From the NCBI GenBank assembly GCA_015661535.1, contig DQVY01000200.1, forward strand, positions 1 to 6,390: 6,390 bases of DNA, read 5' to 3'. The stretch is from Sulfurovum sp. GTDB taxonomy: Bacteria > Campylobacterota > Campylobacteria > Campylobacterales > Sulfurovaceae. The position numbers and the translations under genes are program-made. Below are positions 1 to 6,369 of this stretch, piece by piece (positions within the stretch are counted from its first letter, which is position 1; every line of letters starts with the position of its first letter). The notes under the pieces were generated by a model. The model saw only the letters and a program-made list of their open reading frames with translations, did no database searches and had not been told where the DNA came from.

Positions 1-25
1 TTCTCTTTTTATAAGTCAGTTCATA

Positions 26-58
26 TGTTATAAAAATGTTATCACTTTACTTTATAGT
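26..58 (+). promoter_or_regulatory. Pho-box-like promoter of the small gene/olsF unit
   Basis: A direct repeat TGTTAT (26-31) and TGTTAT (37-42) has an 11-bp period and is followed by a -10 hexamer TATAGT at 53-58. The same arrangement occurs upstream of pstS and pstC and aligns without gaps, with the -10 in the same register. Two TGT-containing half-sites one helical turn apart, just upstream of the -10 and in place of a -35, is the known layout of PhoB-family activator sites. Transcription would start near 65, leaving a leader of about 20 bases before the ATG at 84. Regulation by a PhosR/PhoB-type regulator is inferred; no regulator gene is seen in the window. Confidence 0.7.
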
Positions 59-83
59 TCCCTGTTCACATAAGGAGGACAGC

Positions 84-293
84 ATGAAAGATGATATGTT
101 TATTTCAGAAAAAAAGATAGGGAAACTCTCCAAAAGAGTGGCGAAAACTTTTTCTTTGTCTGAGGAAGAGGCGATCGGTATTATTTATGAAGAGTGGGAT
201 CTTGTAGAAATGCTTTTCCATGAGCACGGGAAAGTAAAAGCAGTGCATCAACACTTCATAGACGAGATCAACTATACTTACAGGATAGCATAA
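84..293 (+). CDS. small conserved-looking protein of unknown function, coupled to olsF
   Basis: This encodes 69 residues of no recognised family. The start at 84 is chosen because a strong Shine-Dalgarno AAGGAGG (72-78) lies five bases upstream. An in-frame ATG at 36 lies upstream of the predicted transcription start (about 65) and inside the Pho-box region, so it cannot be used from that promoter. The product is soluble, with no signal peptide or membrane segment. It has a basic N-terminal part (KKIGKLSKRVAK), then an acidic, probably helical centre (SEEEAIGIIYEEWDLVEMLF), then a His-rich stretch (HEHGKVKAVHQHF). Its stop codon shares one base with the ATG of the acyltransferase gene (TAATG at 291-295), so the two are almost certainly translated together. 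A role in lipid synthesis or its control is inferred from this coupling only; the protein could be an adaptor, a regulator or a stability factor. Confidence 0.75.
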   Translation: MKDDMFISEKKIGKLSKRVAKTFSLSEEEAIGIIYEEWDLVEMLFHEHGKVKAVHQHFIDEINYTYRIA

Positions 294-2002
294 TGCAAGT
301 GAGTGTAGAAAACTATATGGTGCATCATTATCCATCTATAGAAGCATTCCCGAATGTGTTGAAAAAGTTCCTCTTCTCTACGGTAAAAAAACTTTTTCAT
401 GAAACACAGATCAATACCTTTATGGCAGAGAATGCACATAAAGATACTTTTTCCTATATAGAATCTATTGTAGACTATTTTGATATTTCTATAGGGTTGA
501 AGAGCAATGAGTTGACACGTATCCCTGCGTATGGCAGGGTGGTGATCATTGCCAATCATCCTCTGGGTGCGCTGGACGCTATGGCACTGGTGCATCTTTT
601 GAAAGATGTGCGTAAAGATATTAAAATAGTTGCTAACTCCTTTTTGTATCAGTTTGAGAATCTTAAAAATATTATTATCCCTGTAGATAACATTCATGGG
701 AAGATGGACAAAGAGACGGTGAGAAGTATTTACACTGCACTTGAAGCAGAAGAGGCAGTCATTATATTCCCTTCGGGAGAAGTGAGCCGTGCAAAGCCAA
801 ATGGTATTAAAGATACCCCCTGGAAAAGTGGTTTTCTGAAGATCGCTTCCAAAGTGCAAGCGCCTATTCTGCCTATTTATATCTCTGCAAAGAATTCGAA
901 GAATTTTTATTTACTCTCTATGATCAATCGTTCTTTGGCAACAGCCACATTGCCCCATGAAATGTTTAAAGCAAAAGGTAAGACCATTGATTTTACCATA
1001 GGAAAAGCGATCTCTTTTGAAGCCTATGATGCGGTAAGTATTTCATCTAAGGAAACTGTAAAGCTTTTACGAAAACATTTCTATAAAGTGGCAAAGAACC
1101 ATAAACCTGTTTTTCAAACGCAAAATGAGATCTCTATTGCAGAAGAGAGGCGTGAACTGAAACAAGAATTAAAAAATGGTGCCTTGCTTGGTCAGACGAC
1201 AGACGGTAAAAGTATTATTGTGTATGAATCTGCCATAGAGAACTGTATCATCAAAGAGATCGGAAGGCTGAGAGAAATCACGTTTAGACATGTAGGAGAA
1301 GGCTCTGGTAAAAAACGTGATATAGATGGCTATGATTTTTACTATAAACATCTCATTATCTGGGATGACGATGCCCTTGAAATTGCAGGGGCTTACCGTT
1401 TAGGGCTATGTCGTGAGATCATAGAAGATTTTGATCTTGACGGGCTTTATACCTCTACATTATTTACCTTTGATGAAAAATTTGAACCCTATTTGGAGAG
1501 AGGGATAGAACTTGGAAGAAGTTTTGTGCAGCCAAAGTATTGGAACAGCAGAGCCTTGGATTACCTCTGGCAGGGGATAGGCGCTTACGTAAAAAGTCGT
1601 CCAGACATTCAGTATCTTTTTGGTGCGGTAAGTTTGAGTGATTCTTTTAATCATAAGGCACAGGGCTTGATGATCTATTTTTACCGGAAGTATTTTTCTT
1701 CAGCAGAAAACCTGGCGACACATAAAGTACCTTATCGGGTCTCAAAATGGATAGAAGAACATTGTGAAAGCGTATTTACGGGAGGAGATTATAAAAGTGA
1801 TATGCGTATACTGAAGGAAGAGTTAGGTTTTATGGGCTATGTGGTGCCTACACTCTTTAAACAGTATGGCGAGCTTTGCGAAAAGGGAGGGGTACACTTT
1901 TTAGATTTTGGCTATGACAAAGATTTCAACCATTGTATAGATGGCCTGATCGTGGCAGACCTTAGTCTTTTGACAGAGTCAAAGAAAAAACGGTACTTTT
2001 AA
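293..2002 (+). CDS. olsF: bifunctional acyltransferase, probable OlsF-type ornithine lipid synthase
   Basis: This 569-residue protein has two acyltransferase domains. The N-terminal part (about 75-265) is PlsC/hemolysin-like. It has the catalytic motif NHPLGALD (H89, D95), the substrate-binding motif FPSGEVSR (159-166) and the later strand PILPIYI (191-197). The C-terminal part (about 300-560) is of the OlsB/hemolysin GNAT type, with REITFRHVGEG (327-337), IAGAYRLG (364-371), ELGRSFVQPKYW (406-417) and FNHCIDGLIVADL (545-557). In characterised OlsF, the GNAT half N-acylates ornithine with a 3-hydroxyacyl chain and the PlsC half adds the second acyl chain, giving a phosphorus-free membrane lipid. 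The ATG overlaps the preceding stop codon, with AGGA seven bases upstream (282-285). No transmembrane helix is obvious, so the enzyme is probably cytoplasmic or peripheral at the inner membrane. The amino-acid headgroup cannot be read from sequence; lysine, glutamine or glycine lipid synthesis is possible. The domain calls are firm and the exact product is inferred. Confidence 0.72.
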   Translation: MQVSVENYMVHHYPSIEAFPNVLKKFLFSTVKKLFHETQINTFMAENAHKDTFSYIESIVDYFDISIGLKSNELTRIPAYGRVVIIANHPLGALDAMALVHLLKDVRKDIKIVANSFLYQFENLKNIIIPVDNIHGKMDKETVRSIYTALEAEEAVIIFPSGEVSRAKPNGIKDTPWKSGFLKIASKVQAPILPIYISAKNSKNFYLLSMINRSLATATLPHEMFKAKGKTIDFTIGKAISFEAYDAVSISSKETVKLLRKHFYKVAKNHKPVFQTQNEISIAEERRELKQELKNGALLGQTTDGKSIIVYESAIENCIIKEIGRLREITFRHVGEGSGKKRDIDGYDFYYKHLIIWDDDALEIAGAYRLGLCREIIEDFDLDGLYTSTLFTFDEKFEPYLERGIELGRSFVQPKYWNSRALDYLWQGIGAYVKSRPDIQYLFGAVSLSDSFNHKAQGLMIYFYRKYFSSAENLATHKVPYRVSKWIEEHCESVFTGGDYKSDMRILKEELGFMGYVVPTLFKQYGELCEKGGVHFLDFGYDKDFNHCIDGLIVADLSLLTESKKKRYF

Positions 2003-2016
2003 TCATGGAAGGCAAT

Positions 2017-2034
2017 GATAACAATATTGTAATC
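2017..2034. repeat. near-perfect palindrome overlapping the pstS Pho box
   Basis: GATAACAATATTGTAATC reads almost the same on both strands, with one mismatched pair out of nine. Its right arm is the first half-site of the pstS Pho box. Its left arm places a GTTAT half-site on the opposite strand. It may be an additional inverted regulator half-site or simply AT-rich sequence; there is no T-run, so it is not a convincing terminator for the acyltransferase gene. Confidence 0.35.
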
Positions 2035-2060
2035 AAAATGTTTCCAAGTTACTTTATACT
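2028..2060 (+). promoter_or_regulatory. Pho-box-like promoter of pstS
   Basis: TGTAAT (2028-2033) and TGTTTC (2039-2044) form a direct repeat with an 11-bp period, followed by the -10 TATACT at 2055-2060. Bases and spacing match the promoters at 26-58 and 3133-3165. Transcription would begin near 2067, giving a leader of about 32 bases to the pstS ATG. The box sits in the 96-base gap after the acyltransferase gene, so pstS is not simply read through from upstream. A PhosR/PhoB-type activator is inferred. Confidence 0.72.
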
Positions 2061-2098
2061 TCGCAAAATTCAAACCCAAGGTATAAGGAAACAAAACA

Positions 2099-3100
2099 AT
2101 GACATTTAAAAAACTTGTAAGCACAGCTTTAGCTGTTTCAGTAGCATGTACCGCACTTAGTGCAGATGATATTAAAGGAAGAGGTGCTTCTTTTCCAGGA
2201 CCTGTATATAAGGCATGGACAGCAGACTATTTTGCTGCAACAGGTAAAAAAGTAAATTATACACCAACAGGTTCTGGAGATGGGGTAAAATCTATCAAAA
2301 AAAGAATGGTCGATTTTGCCGGTTCAGATAAACCACTGAAGGCAGACAAGCTTAAAAAAGCAAAATTATTTATGTTCCCGTCTGTGGTTGGGTCTATTGT
2401 TCTTGCCTATAACCTTGAAGGGGTAAAAGATGGTGAACTTAAACTTTCACGTGCGGCAGTAGATGCGATCTTTAGCGGTAAAGCAAACTTTTGGGATGAT
2501 GCGATTATCACGAAAGACAATGCAGGACTTAAACTCCCTCATGAACCTATTACAGTAGCTGTAAGAGCAGACAAGTCAGGGACAACTTTTAACTTTACCT
2601 ACTTTTTAAATAAGATCAACCCAGAGTTTAAAGTAAGTAAAAAACCAAAATGGAAAGCAGCAAAAGTAGTTGCCGGTAAATCTAACTCAGGTGTCTCTGC
2701 AAATATCCAGCAGATCAAAAATGCCATCGGATACATTGAATACTCTTATAAGATCAAGTTAGGTCTTCCTGCTGCACAGATAGAGAACAAAGAGGGGAAA
2801 TTTATCAATCCTACAGTAGCATCATTTCAGGATGCTGCAAAATATGCAACATGGACAGCGGAAAATGATTTTTATGCAGTGATCGGTGACCCTGTTGGTG
2901 CAACGTCTTATCCTATTGTGGCAGCAACATTTATCTTGTTGCCTGTAGAGAAAACAGAGATGAACAAAGAGGTAACAGCATTTATGGACTGGGCATACAC
3001 CCATGGAGATAAAGCAGCTGCAGACCTTGGTTATGTACCACTTCCTTCAGAGACCAAAGATGCCATCAGAGCATATTGGGAAGCACACAAGATCAAATAG
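2099..3100 (+). CDS. pstS: periplasmic phosphate-binding protein PstS
   Basis: This is the substrate-binding component of the PstSCAB high-affinity phosphate ABC importer. The product has 333 residues, usual for the family. Residues 1-22 form a signal peptide (KK, a hydrophobic core, then a likely cut after ALSA). Cys17 lacks a good lipobox, so a free periplasmic protein is more likely than a lipoprotein. Phosphate-site segments are easy to see: GASFP (29-33), TGSGDG (57-62), FAGSDKP (73-79) and RADKSGTT (156-163). These carry the Ser, Asp, Arg and Ser-Gly-Thr ligands known from PstS structures. The start is supported by AAGGAA (2085-2090), eight bases upstream. The gene has its own Pho-box promoter and is followed by a stem-loop before pstC, an arrangement that would let PstS be made in excess over the membrane subunits. 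Confidence 0.95.
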   Translation: MTFKKLVSTALAVSVACTALSADDIKGRGASFPGPVYKAWTADYFAATGKKVNYTPTGSGDGVKSIKKRMVDFAGSDKPLKADKLKKAKLFMFPSVVGSIVLAYNLEGVKDGELKLSRAAVDAIFSGKANFWDDAIITKDNAGLKLPHEPITVAVRADKSGTTFNFTYFLNKINPEFKVSKKPKWKAAKVVAGKSNSGVSANIQQIKNAIGYIEYSYKIKLGLPAAQIENKEGKFINPTVASFQDAAKYATWTAENDFYAVIGDPVGATSYPIVAATFILLPVEKTEMNKEVTAFMDWAYTHGDKAAADLGYVPLPSETKDAIRAYWEAHKIK

Positions 3101-3107
3101 ATCACTT

Positions 3108-3139
3108 TATTACAGGTGGGTCCTACCTGACCTGTAATA
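3108..3139 (+). promoter_or_regulatory. intercistronic stem-loop after pstS
   Basis: TATTACAGGT (3108-3117) pairs perfectly with ACCTGTAATA (3130-3139) around a 12-base loop. The stem can extend two more pairs, one of them G-U. It begins eight bases after the pstS stop. No U-run follows, so it is not a standard intrinsic terminator; it may stabilise the pstS 3' end or partly reduce read-through into pstC. Its right arm contains the first half-site of the pstC Pho box (from 3133). Confidence 0.65.
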
Positions 3140-3165
3140 GAAATGTTATAAACTTTTACTACAAT
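3133..3165 (+). promoter_or_regulatory. Pho-box-like promoter of pstCAB-phoU
   Basis: TGTAAT (3133-3138) and TGTTAT (3144-3149) form a direct repeat with an 11-bp period, with the -10 TACAAT at 3160-3165. Register and half-sites match the promoters at 26-58 and 2028-2060. Transcription would start near 3172, about 25 bases before the pstC ATG. This internal promoter would give the permease, ATPase and PhoU genes their own phosphate-responsive expression, separate from pstS. It is slightly weaker than the other two in the stretch just upstream of the -10. Confidence 0.65.
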
Positions 3166-3196
3166 CCCCGACAATTAAATACTAAGGCAACACTAC

Positions 3197-4048
3197 ATGC
3201 GCGGTAATATTTTTAGGAATTTGTCTTTCCTCTCTGCAACACTTTCACTTTTTCTACTCATAGGGATCTTTGCTGTACTTTTTAGCTACGCCCAGCAGTC
3301 GATCCATGAATTTGGGTTTGACTTTCTGATGATAGAAGATTGGGAACCTGATGAAGATGATGAAGGGGGTATTTTTGGCGGCTATATCCCTATTATTGGT
3401 ACCTTGCTTTCTACCCTTATTGCTATGACCATTGCTACCCCTTTGGCAATGGGTATTGCTATCTTTTTAACAGAAATAGTGCACGATAAGATCGTAAAAC
3501 CTTTTTCTATTGCTATTGAACTTCTCGCGGCCATCCCAAGTATTATCTATGGTATGTGGGGACTTTTCTATTTTGCACCTATTGTGCAGTCAACAGTGGG
3601 AGGGAATGGGGTAGGTTTGCTTACAGCAGGAATTGTTTTGGCGATCATGGTCATTCCTTTTATGGCAGCCATTACACGTGACTCCATGAACACCACACCG
3701 GATGTCCTGAAAGAGTCAGCCTATGCTATGGGTGCGACAAAATTTGAAGTCATCAAAGATGTGGTGATGCCTTATTCAAAAGGTGGGATCATCGGTTCTA
3801 TTATTTTGTCGCTTGGACGTGCTTTGGGGGAGACTATGGCGGTGGCTTTCCTGATCGGTTCAGTGATGTCCATCCCAAAAGGTATCACAGACCCGACAAC
3901 GTCTATACCAGTATTGCTTGCCAACAACTTTGCAGAAGCACAGGATCTTGAGATCTCAAGTATGTATTACCTTGCCCTCATCCTTTTTGTGGTGAGTTTT
4001 GCCATTATTTCACTGGCTAAATTCTACTTTCTCGGAAGGAAAAAATAA
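3197..4048 (+). CDS. pstC: phosphate ABC transporter permease PstC
   Basis: This is the inner-membrane permease subunit that pairs with PstA to form the phosphate channel. It has 283 residues, somewhat shorter than the enterobacterial protein. About six membrane segments are visible (roughly 9-31, 64-92, 105-127, 139-160, 196-224 and 255-280). The cytoplasmic EAA loop that contacts the ATPase is at about 173-192 (ESAYAMGATKFEVIKDVVMP). It is followed by the PstC-typical GRALGETMAV (207-216), with the conserved Arg and Glu implicated in phosphate transport. The first periplasmic loop carries a very acidic stretch, EDWEPDEDDEGG (47-58), where most PstC proteins have a shorter, less charged W-x-P segment. 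The start is supported by AAGG at 3184-3187. The stop codon overlaps the pstA start by one base, indicating coupled translation. Confidence 0.94.
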   Translation: MRGNIFRNLSFLSATLSLFLLIGIFAVLFSYAQQSIHEFGFDFLMIEDWEPDEDDEGGIFGGYIPIIGTLLSTLIAMTIATPLAMGIAIFLTEIVHDKIVKPFSIAIELLAAIPSIIYGMWGLFYFAPIVQSTVGGNGVGLLTAGIVLAIMVIPFMAAITRDSMNTTPDVLKESAYAMGATKFEVIKDVVMPYSKGGIIGSIILSLGRALGETMAVAFLIGSVMSIPKGITDPTTSIPVLLANNFAEAQDLEISSMYYLALILFVVSFAIISLAKFYFLGRKK

Positions 4049-4857
4049 TGAACAGACTTTTACTCAATAAAGTGGTACTTGTCCTCTCTACCCTGTCCGC
4101 ACTCATTGGTATAGGGTTTCTTTTTTGGATCCTGATCACACTGACGTACAAAGGCGTGGCAAGCATACAGCTTTCGACATTTACAAATGATCTTGTAGAA
4201 GGCGGCATACGAAATCTTTTGGTAGGGCAATTTACCATGGCGTTACTGGCAACATTTATTGCCGTACCTCTGGGTGTCCTTGCAGGAATTTATTTGCGTG
4301 AGTACGGGGAAGAAAGTAAAATGACCTCAGTGATCAGAAGCCTTTCTGATGTCATGACCTCTGCACCTTCTATTGTGATCGGTGTATTTGTATTTGCCCT
4401 GATGGTTGAACCTTTTGGTACATTTAACGGATGGGCAGGGGTGGTTGCTTTGGCGATCATGATGGTACCGATCATCATAGGGACCACAGACAATATGCTG
4501 GCTTTGGTTCCTAAAGAGTTGAGAGAAGCGGGTATCGCCCTTGGAGGAAGTAAAAAGCAAGTGATTATGCAAATTGTACTCAAAGCTGCCAAAGTAGGGG
4601 TAACTACGGGTATTTTGCTTTCTTTTGCACGTATTATTGGCGAAACGGCACCACTGCTTTTTACCTCGGCGAACAATCAGTTCTTCTCTATGGATCTCAC
4701 AGATCAGTTCCCGTCATTGACAGTCAGTATTTATAACCTGGCAACCTATCCTGATGAAGCTAGCAGAGAACTTGCATGGGCAGCATCATTCATATTGACA
4801 GCGATCGTCCTCTTTATCAACCTGGTGGGCCGATATGTTACAAGACACAAAAAATAA
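4048..4857 (+). CDS. pstA: phosphate ABC transporter permease PstA
   Basis: This is the second inner-membrane permease subunit of PstSCAB, with 269 residues. Membrane segments are seen at about 8-33, 57-83, 104-122, 128-146, 183-206 and 242-262. The EAA loop is REAGIALGGSKKQVIMQIVL (159-178), followed by the PstA-typical ARIIGETAPLL (194-204). The conserved SAPSIVIGVF (105-114) in the third segment is also characteristic. The ATG shares its A with the pstC stop (TAATG), and a good Shine-Dalgarno GGAAGGA (4034-4040) lies within the end of pstC. The protein ends with a basic tail (GRYVTRHKK), as expected for a cytoplasmic C-terminus. Confidence 0.94.
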   Translation: MNRLLLNKVVLVLSTLSALIGIGFLFWILITLTYKGVASIQLSTFTNDLVEGGIRNLLVGQFTMALLATFIAVPLGVLAGIYLREYGEESKMTSVIRSLSDVMTSAPSIVIGVFVFALMVEPFGTFNGWAGVVALAIMMVPIIIGTTDNMLALVPKELREAGIALGGSKKQVIMQIVLKAAKVGVTTGILLSFARIIGETAPLLFTSANNQFFSMDLTDQFPSLTVSIYNLATYPDEASRELAWAASFILTAIVLFINLVGRYVTRHKK

Positions 4858-4868
4858 GGAAAAACCGT

Positions 4869-5669
4869 ATGGAAAAAGAAGATATACAAGCAGTAATGGA
4901 AGTAAAAGACCTTTCTTTTACATATCCTGAAGCACCTGGGCCTACGCTCAAGAAGAACAACCTCAGTATTTACAAAAACAAGATCACTGCACTGATCGGT
5001 CCAAGCGGATGTGGCAAGTCAACATTGCTTAGGGCGATGAATCGTATACATGACCTTTACCCAGGGTGTGAATATGGAGGGAGGATAGACCTTCTTAATC
5101 CTAAAACGGGTCAAATGGAGAACCTGCTTGATCTGAAAAAAGAGAATGAATTGATCGGATTGAGACAGCGTGTTGGTATGATATTTCAAAAACCAACACC
5201 TTTCCCGATGAGTATTTATGACAATGTTGCGTATGGCCTTAGACTCTCCGGACTAAAGAATAAATCCGAACTGGATGGCCGTGTTGAAAAAGCACTGAAA
5301 GATGCTGCGATATGGAAAGAGGCAAAAGACCGTCTCAAAGACTCTGCTCTAGGGCTCAGTGGCGGGCAGCAGCAACGCCTTTGTATTGCCCGTTCGGTAG
5401 CACTCAAACCGGAAGTATTGCTTTTTGATGAACCTACGTCTGCGCTTGATCCTATTTCAACCGCAGCCATTGAAGAGTTGATCACTGAGTTGAAAAAAGA
5501 TATTACTGTGGCTATCGTGACACACAATATGCAGCAGGCAAGCCGGTTGAGTGACTACACGACATTTATGTATCTTGGAGACATTATAGAGTTTGACAAA
5601 ACAGAGAAAATTTTTGTGAACCCTTCTGTAAAACTGACAGAAGAGTATATTACAGGTAGATTTGGATAA
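4869..5669 (+). CDS. pstB: phosphate ABC transporter ATP-binding protein PstB
   Basis: This is the ATPase that powers phosphate import, acting as a dimer on the cytoplasmic face of PstC/PstA. From the ATG at 4869 it has 266 residues, close to the usual 250-260. All ABC motifs are intact: Walker A GPSGCGKST (44-52), Q-loop FQKPTPFPMSIYDNVAYG (106-123), signature LSGGQQQR (163-170), Walker B VLLFDEP (183-189), D-loop SALD (191-194) and the switch His in THN (218-220). The Q-loop and AMNRIHDL (56-63) are typical of PstB. The frame is open back to an ATG at 4776 inside pstA, but the start at 4869 is preferred. It has AAGGA (4856-4860) eight bases upstream, gives the family's normal N-terminus and avoids a long overlap with pstA. 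Confidence 0.95.
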   Translation: MEKEDIQAVMEVKDLSFTYPEAPGPTLKKNNLSIYKNKITALIGPSGCGKSTLLRAMNRIHDLYPGCEYGGRIDLLNPKTGQMENLLDLKKENELIGLRQRVGMIFQKPTPFPMSIYDNVAYGLRLSGLKNKSELDGRVEKALKDAAIWKEAKDRLKDSALGLSGGQQQRLCIARSVALKPEVLLFDEPTSALDPISTAAIEELITELKKDITVAIVTHNMQQASRLSDYTTFMYLGDIIEFDKTEKIFVNPSVKLTEEYITGRFG

Positions 5670-5678
5670 AGGACAAAT

Positions 5679-6344
5679 ATGTTAGATAAAAATGCAGAAA
5701 AATTAGTAGAAGTAAGAGCAAGAACAGTAGAGATATTGGATGATCTTACTATTTCCCAAAAATTAGCGTTACAGGCACTTGAAAAGTGTGACTCTAAAAG
5801 TTTTGAGCAGGTAAAAGTACCTTTGAAGACGATCAATAAAAAAGCAAATGATATTGATAACCTTATTTTAACGGTGTGTGCACTCTACAGTCCTGAAGCA
5901 AAAGACCTTAGAGAGATGATCGCTTTTTTAAAGATCACTTCTGCCTTACAGCGTATTGCGACGAATGAAAAGAACTATATGAAAAATATGGGTATCTGTA
6001 ACCCTGACTCGAATGAAGAGGTCAAACGTGTGATCAAAGAGTCCCTTGCTATCAACCGTTGTACTATCAAGGCTTTGGAATATACGATAGAGATGATCAC
6101 AGAAACAGAAGATAAAGACAGGATCAAAGACCTGGAAGCAAAGATCTCTGTGGAATACTCCAAGACAGATGATATTTATTCTATGATAGAAAAAGATCTT
6201 CTCCAATTGATGCATGAAGACCATCAGGTAAATGATGTCTATATCAATTTAATGAAATATATCAGAAAAAACCTGAAAATCATAGATCGTTTGGAAGATA
6301 TTGCATCACGACTCATATTTGCACGTATAGGCGGCACACTGTAA
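5679..6344 (+). CDS. phoU: PhoU-family phosphate signalling/transport regulator
   Basis: This is a 221-residue, all-helical cytoplasmic protein made of two PhoU repeats (about 8-105 and 115-215). PhoU normally restrains Pst transport and passes phosphate status to the sensor kinase of the Pho two-component system. The gene is the last of the cluster, nine bases after the pstB stop, with AAAGGA (5668-5673) five bases before the ATG. Repeat 2 keeps a recognisable metal-binding helix, DRLEDIASRL (203-212), matching the family's E/D-R-x-x-D pattern. In repeat 1 the matching helix reads LQRIATNEKN (90-99): Gln and Thr stand where acidic residues are expected, so its metal site looks degenerate. 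The family call rests on the fold pattern and the position after pstB. The protein is diverged from E. coli PhoU, and details of its signalling may differ. Confidence 0.88.
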   Translation: MLDKNAEKLVEVRARTVEILDDLTISQKLALQALEKCDSKSFEQVKVPLKTINKKANDIDNLILTVCALYSPEAKDLREMIAFLKITSALQRIATNEKNYMKNMGICNPDSNEEVKRVIKESLAINRCTIKALEYTIEMITETEDKDRIKDLEAKISVEYSKTDDIYSMIEKDLLQLMHEDHQVNDVYINLMKYIRKNLKIIDRLEDIASRLIFARIGGTL

Positions 6345-6360
6345 ATTAAATGTAAGGGTG

Positions 6361-6369
6361 TGCTATAAT
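6361..6369 (+). promoter_or_regulatory. possible extended -10 promoter after phoU
   Basis: TGCTATAAT combines a TG extension (6361-6362) with a perfect TATAAT (6364-6369), 17 bases after the phoU stop. If active it would start transcription near 6376, almost on a candidate ATG. A TGTAAG sequence at 6351-6356, 11 bases after a GTAAAT at 6341-6346, faintly resembles the Pho box, but the -10 is three bases closer than at the other promoters. The same bases also contain the ATG at 6368, so this may be a translation start and not a promoter. Confidence 0.4.

Noticed and set aside
36..83. Upstream start for the 69-aa protein
   Set aside because: This ATG lies within the Pho-box/-10 region, upstream of the likely transcription start, and has no Shine-Dalgarno; the ATG at 84 has AAGGAGG five bases before it.
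278..859. 193-residue open frame on the minus strand
   Set aside because: It lies wholly antisense to the start of the acyltransferase gene and the end of the small gene. The translation is rich in Cys, His, Phe and Tyr with no recognisable motif, as expected for a shadow frame.
3108..3139. Intrinsic terminator after pstS
   Set aside because: The stem is good but no run of T follows (the next bases are GAAATGTTATAAAC), so a full terminator is not supported; it is listed as a stem-loop only.
4290..4676. 128-residue open frame on the minus strand
   Set aside because: It is antisense to pstA, whose reading frame is clearly conserved, and has no domain or Shine-Dalgarno of its own.
4776..4868. 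31-residue N-terminal extension of PstB
   Set aside because: It would overlap the end of pstA, has no family similarity and lacks a Shine-Dalgarno, whereas the ATG at 4869 has a well-placed one and gives the normal PstB length.
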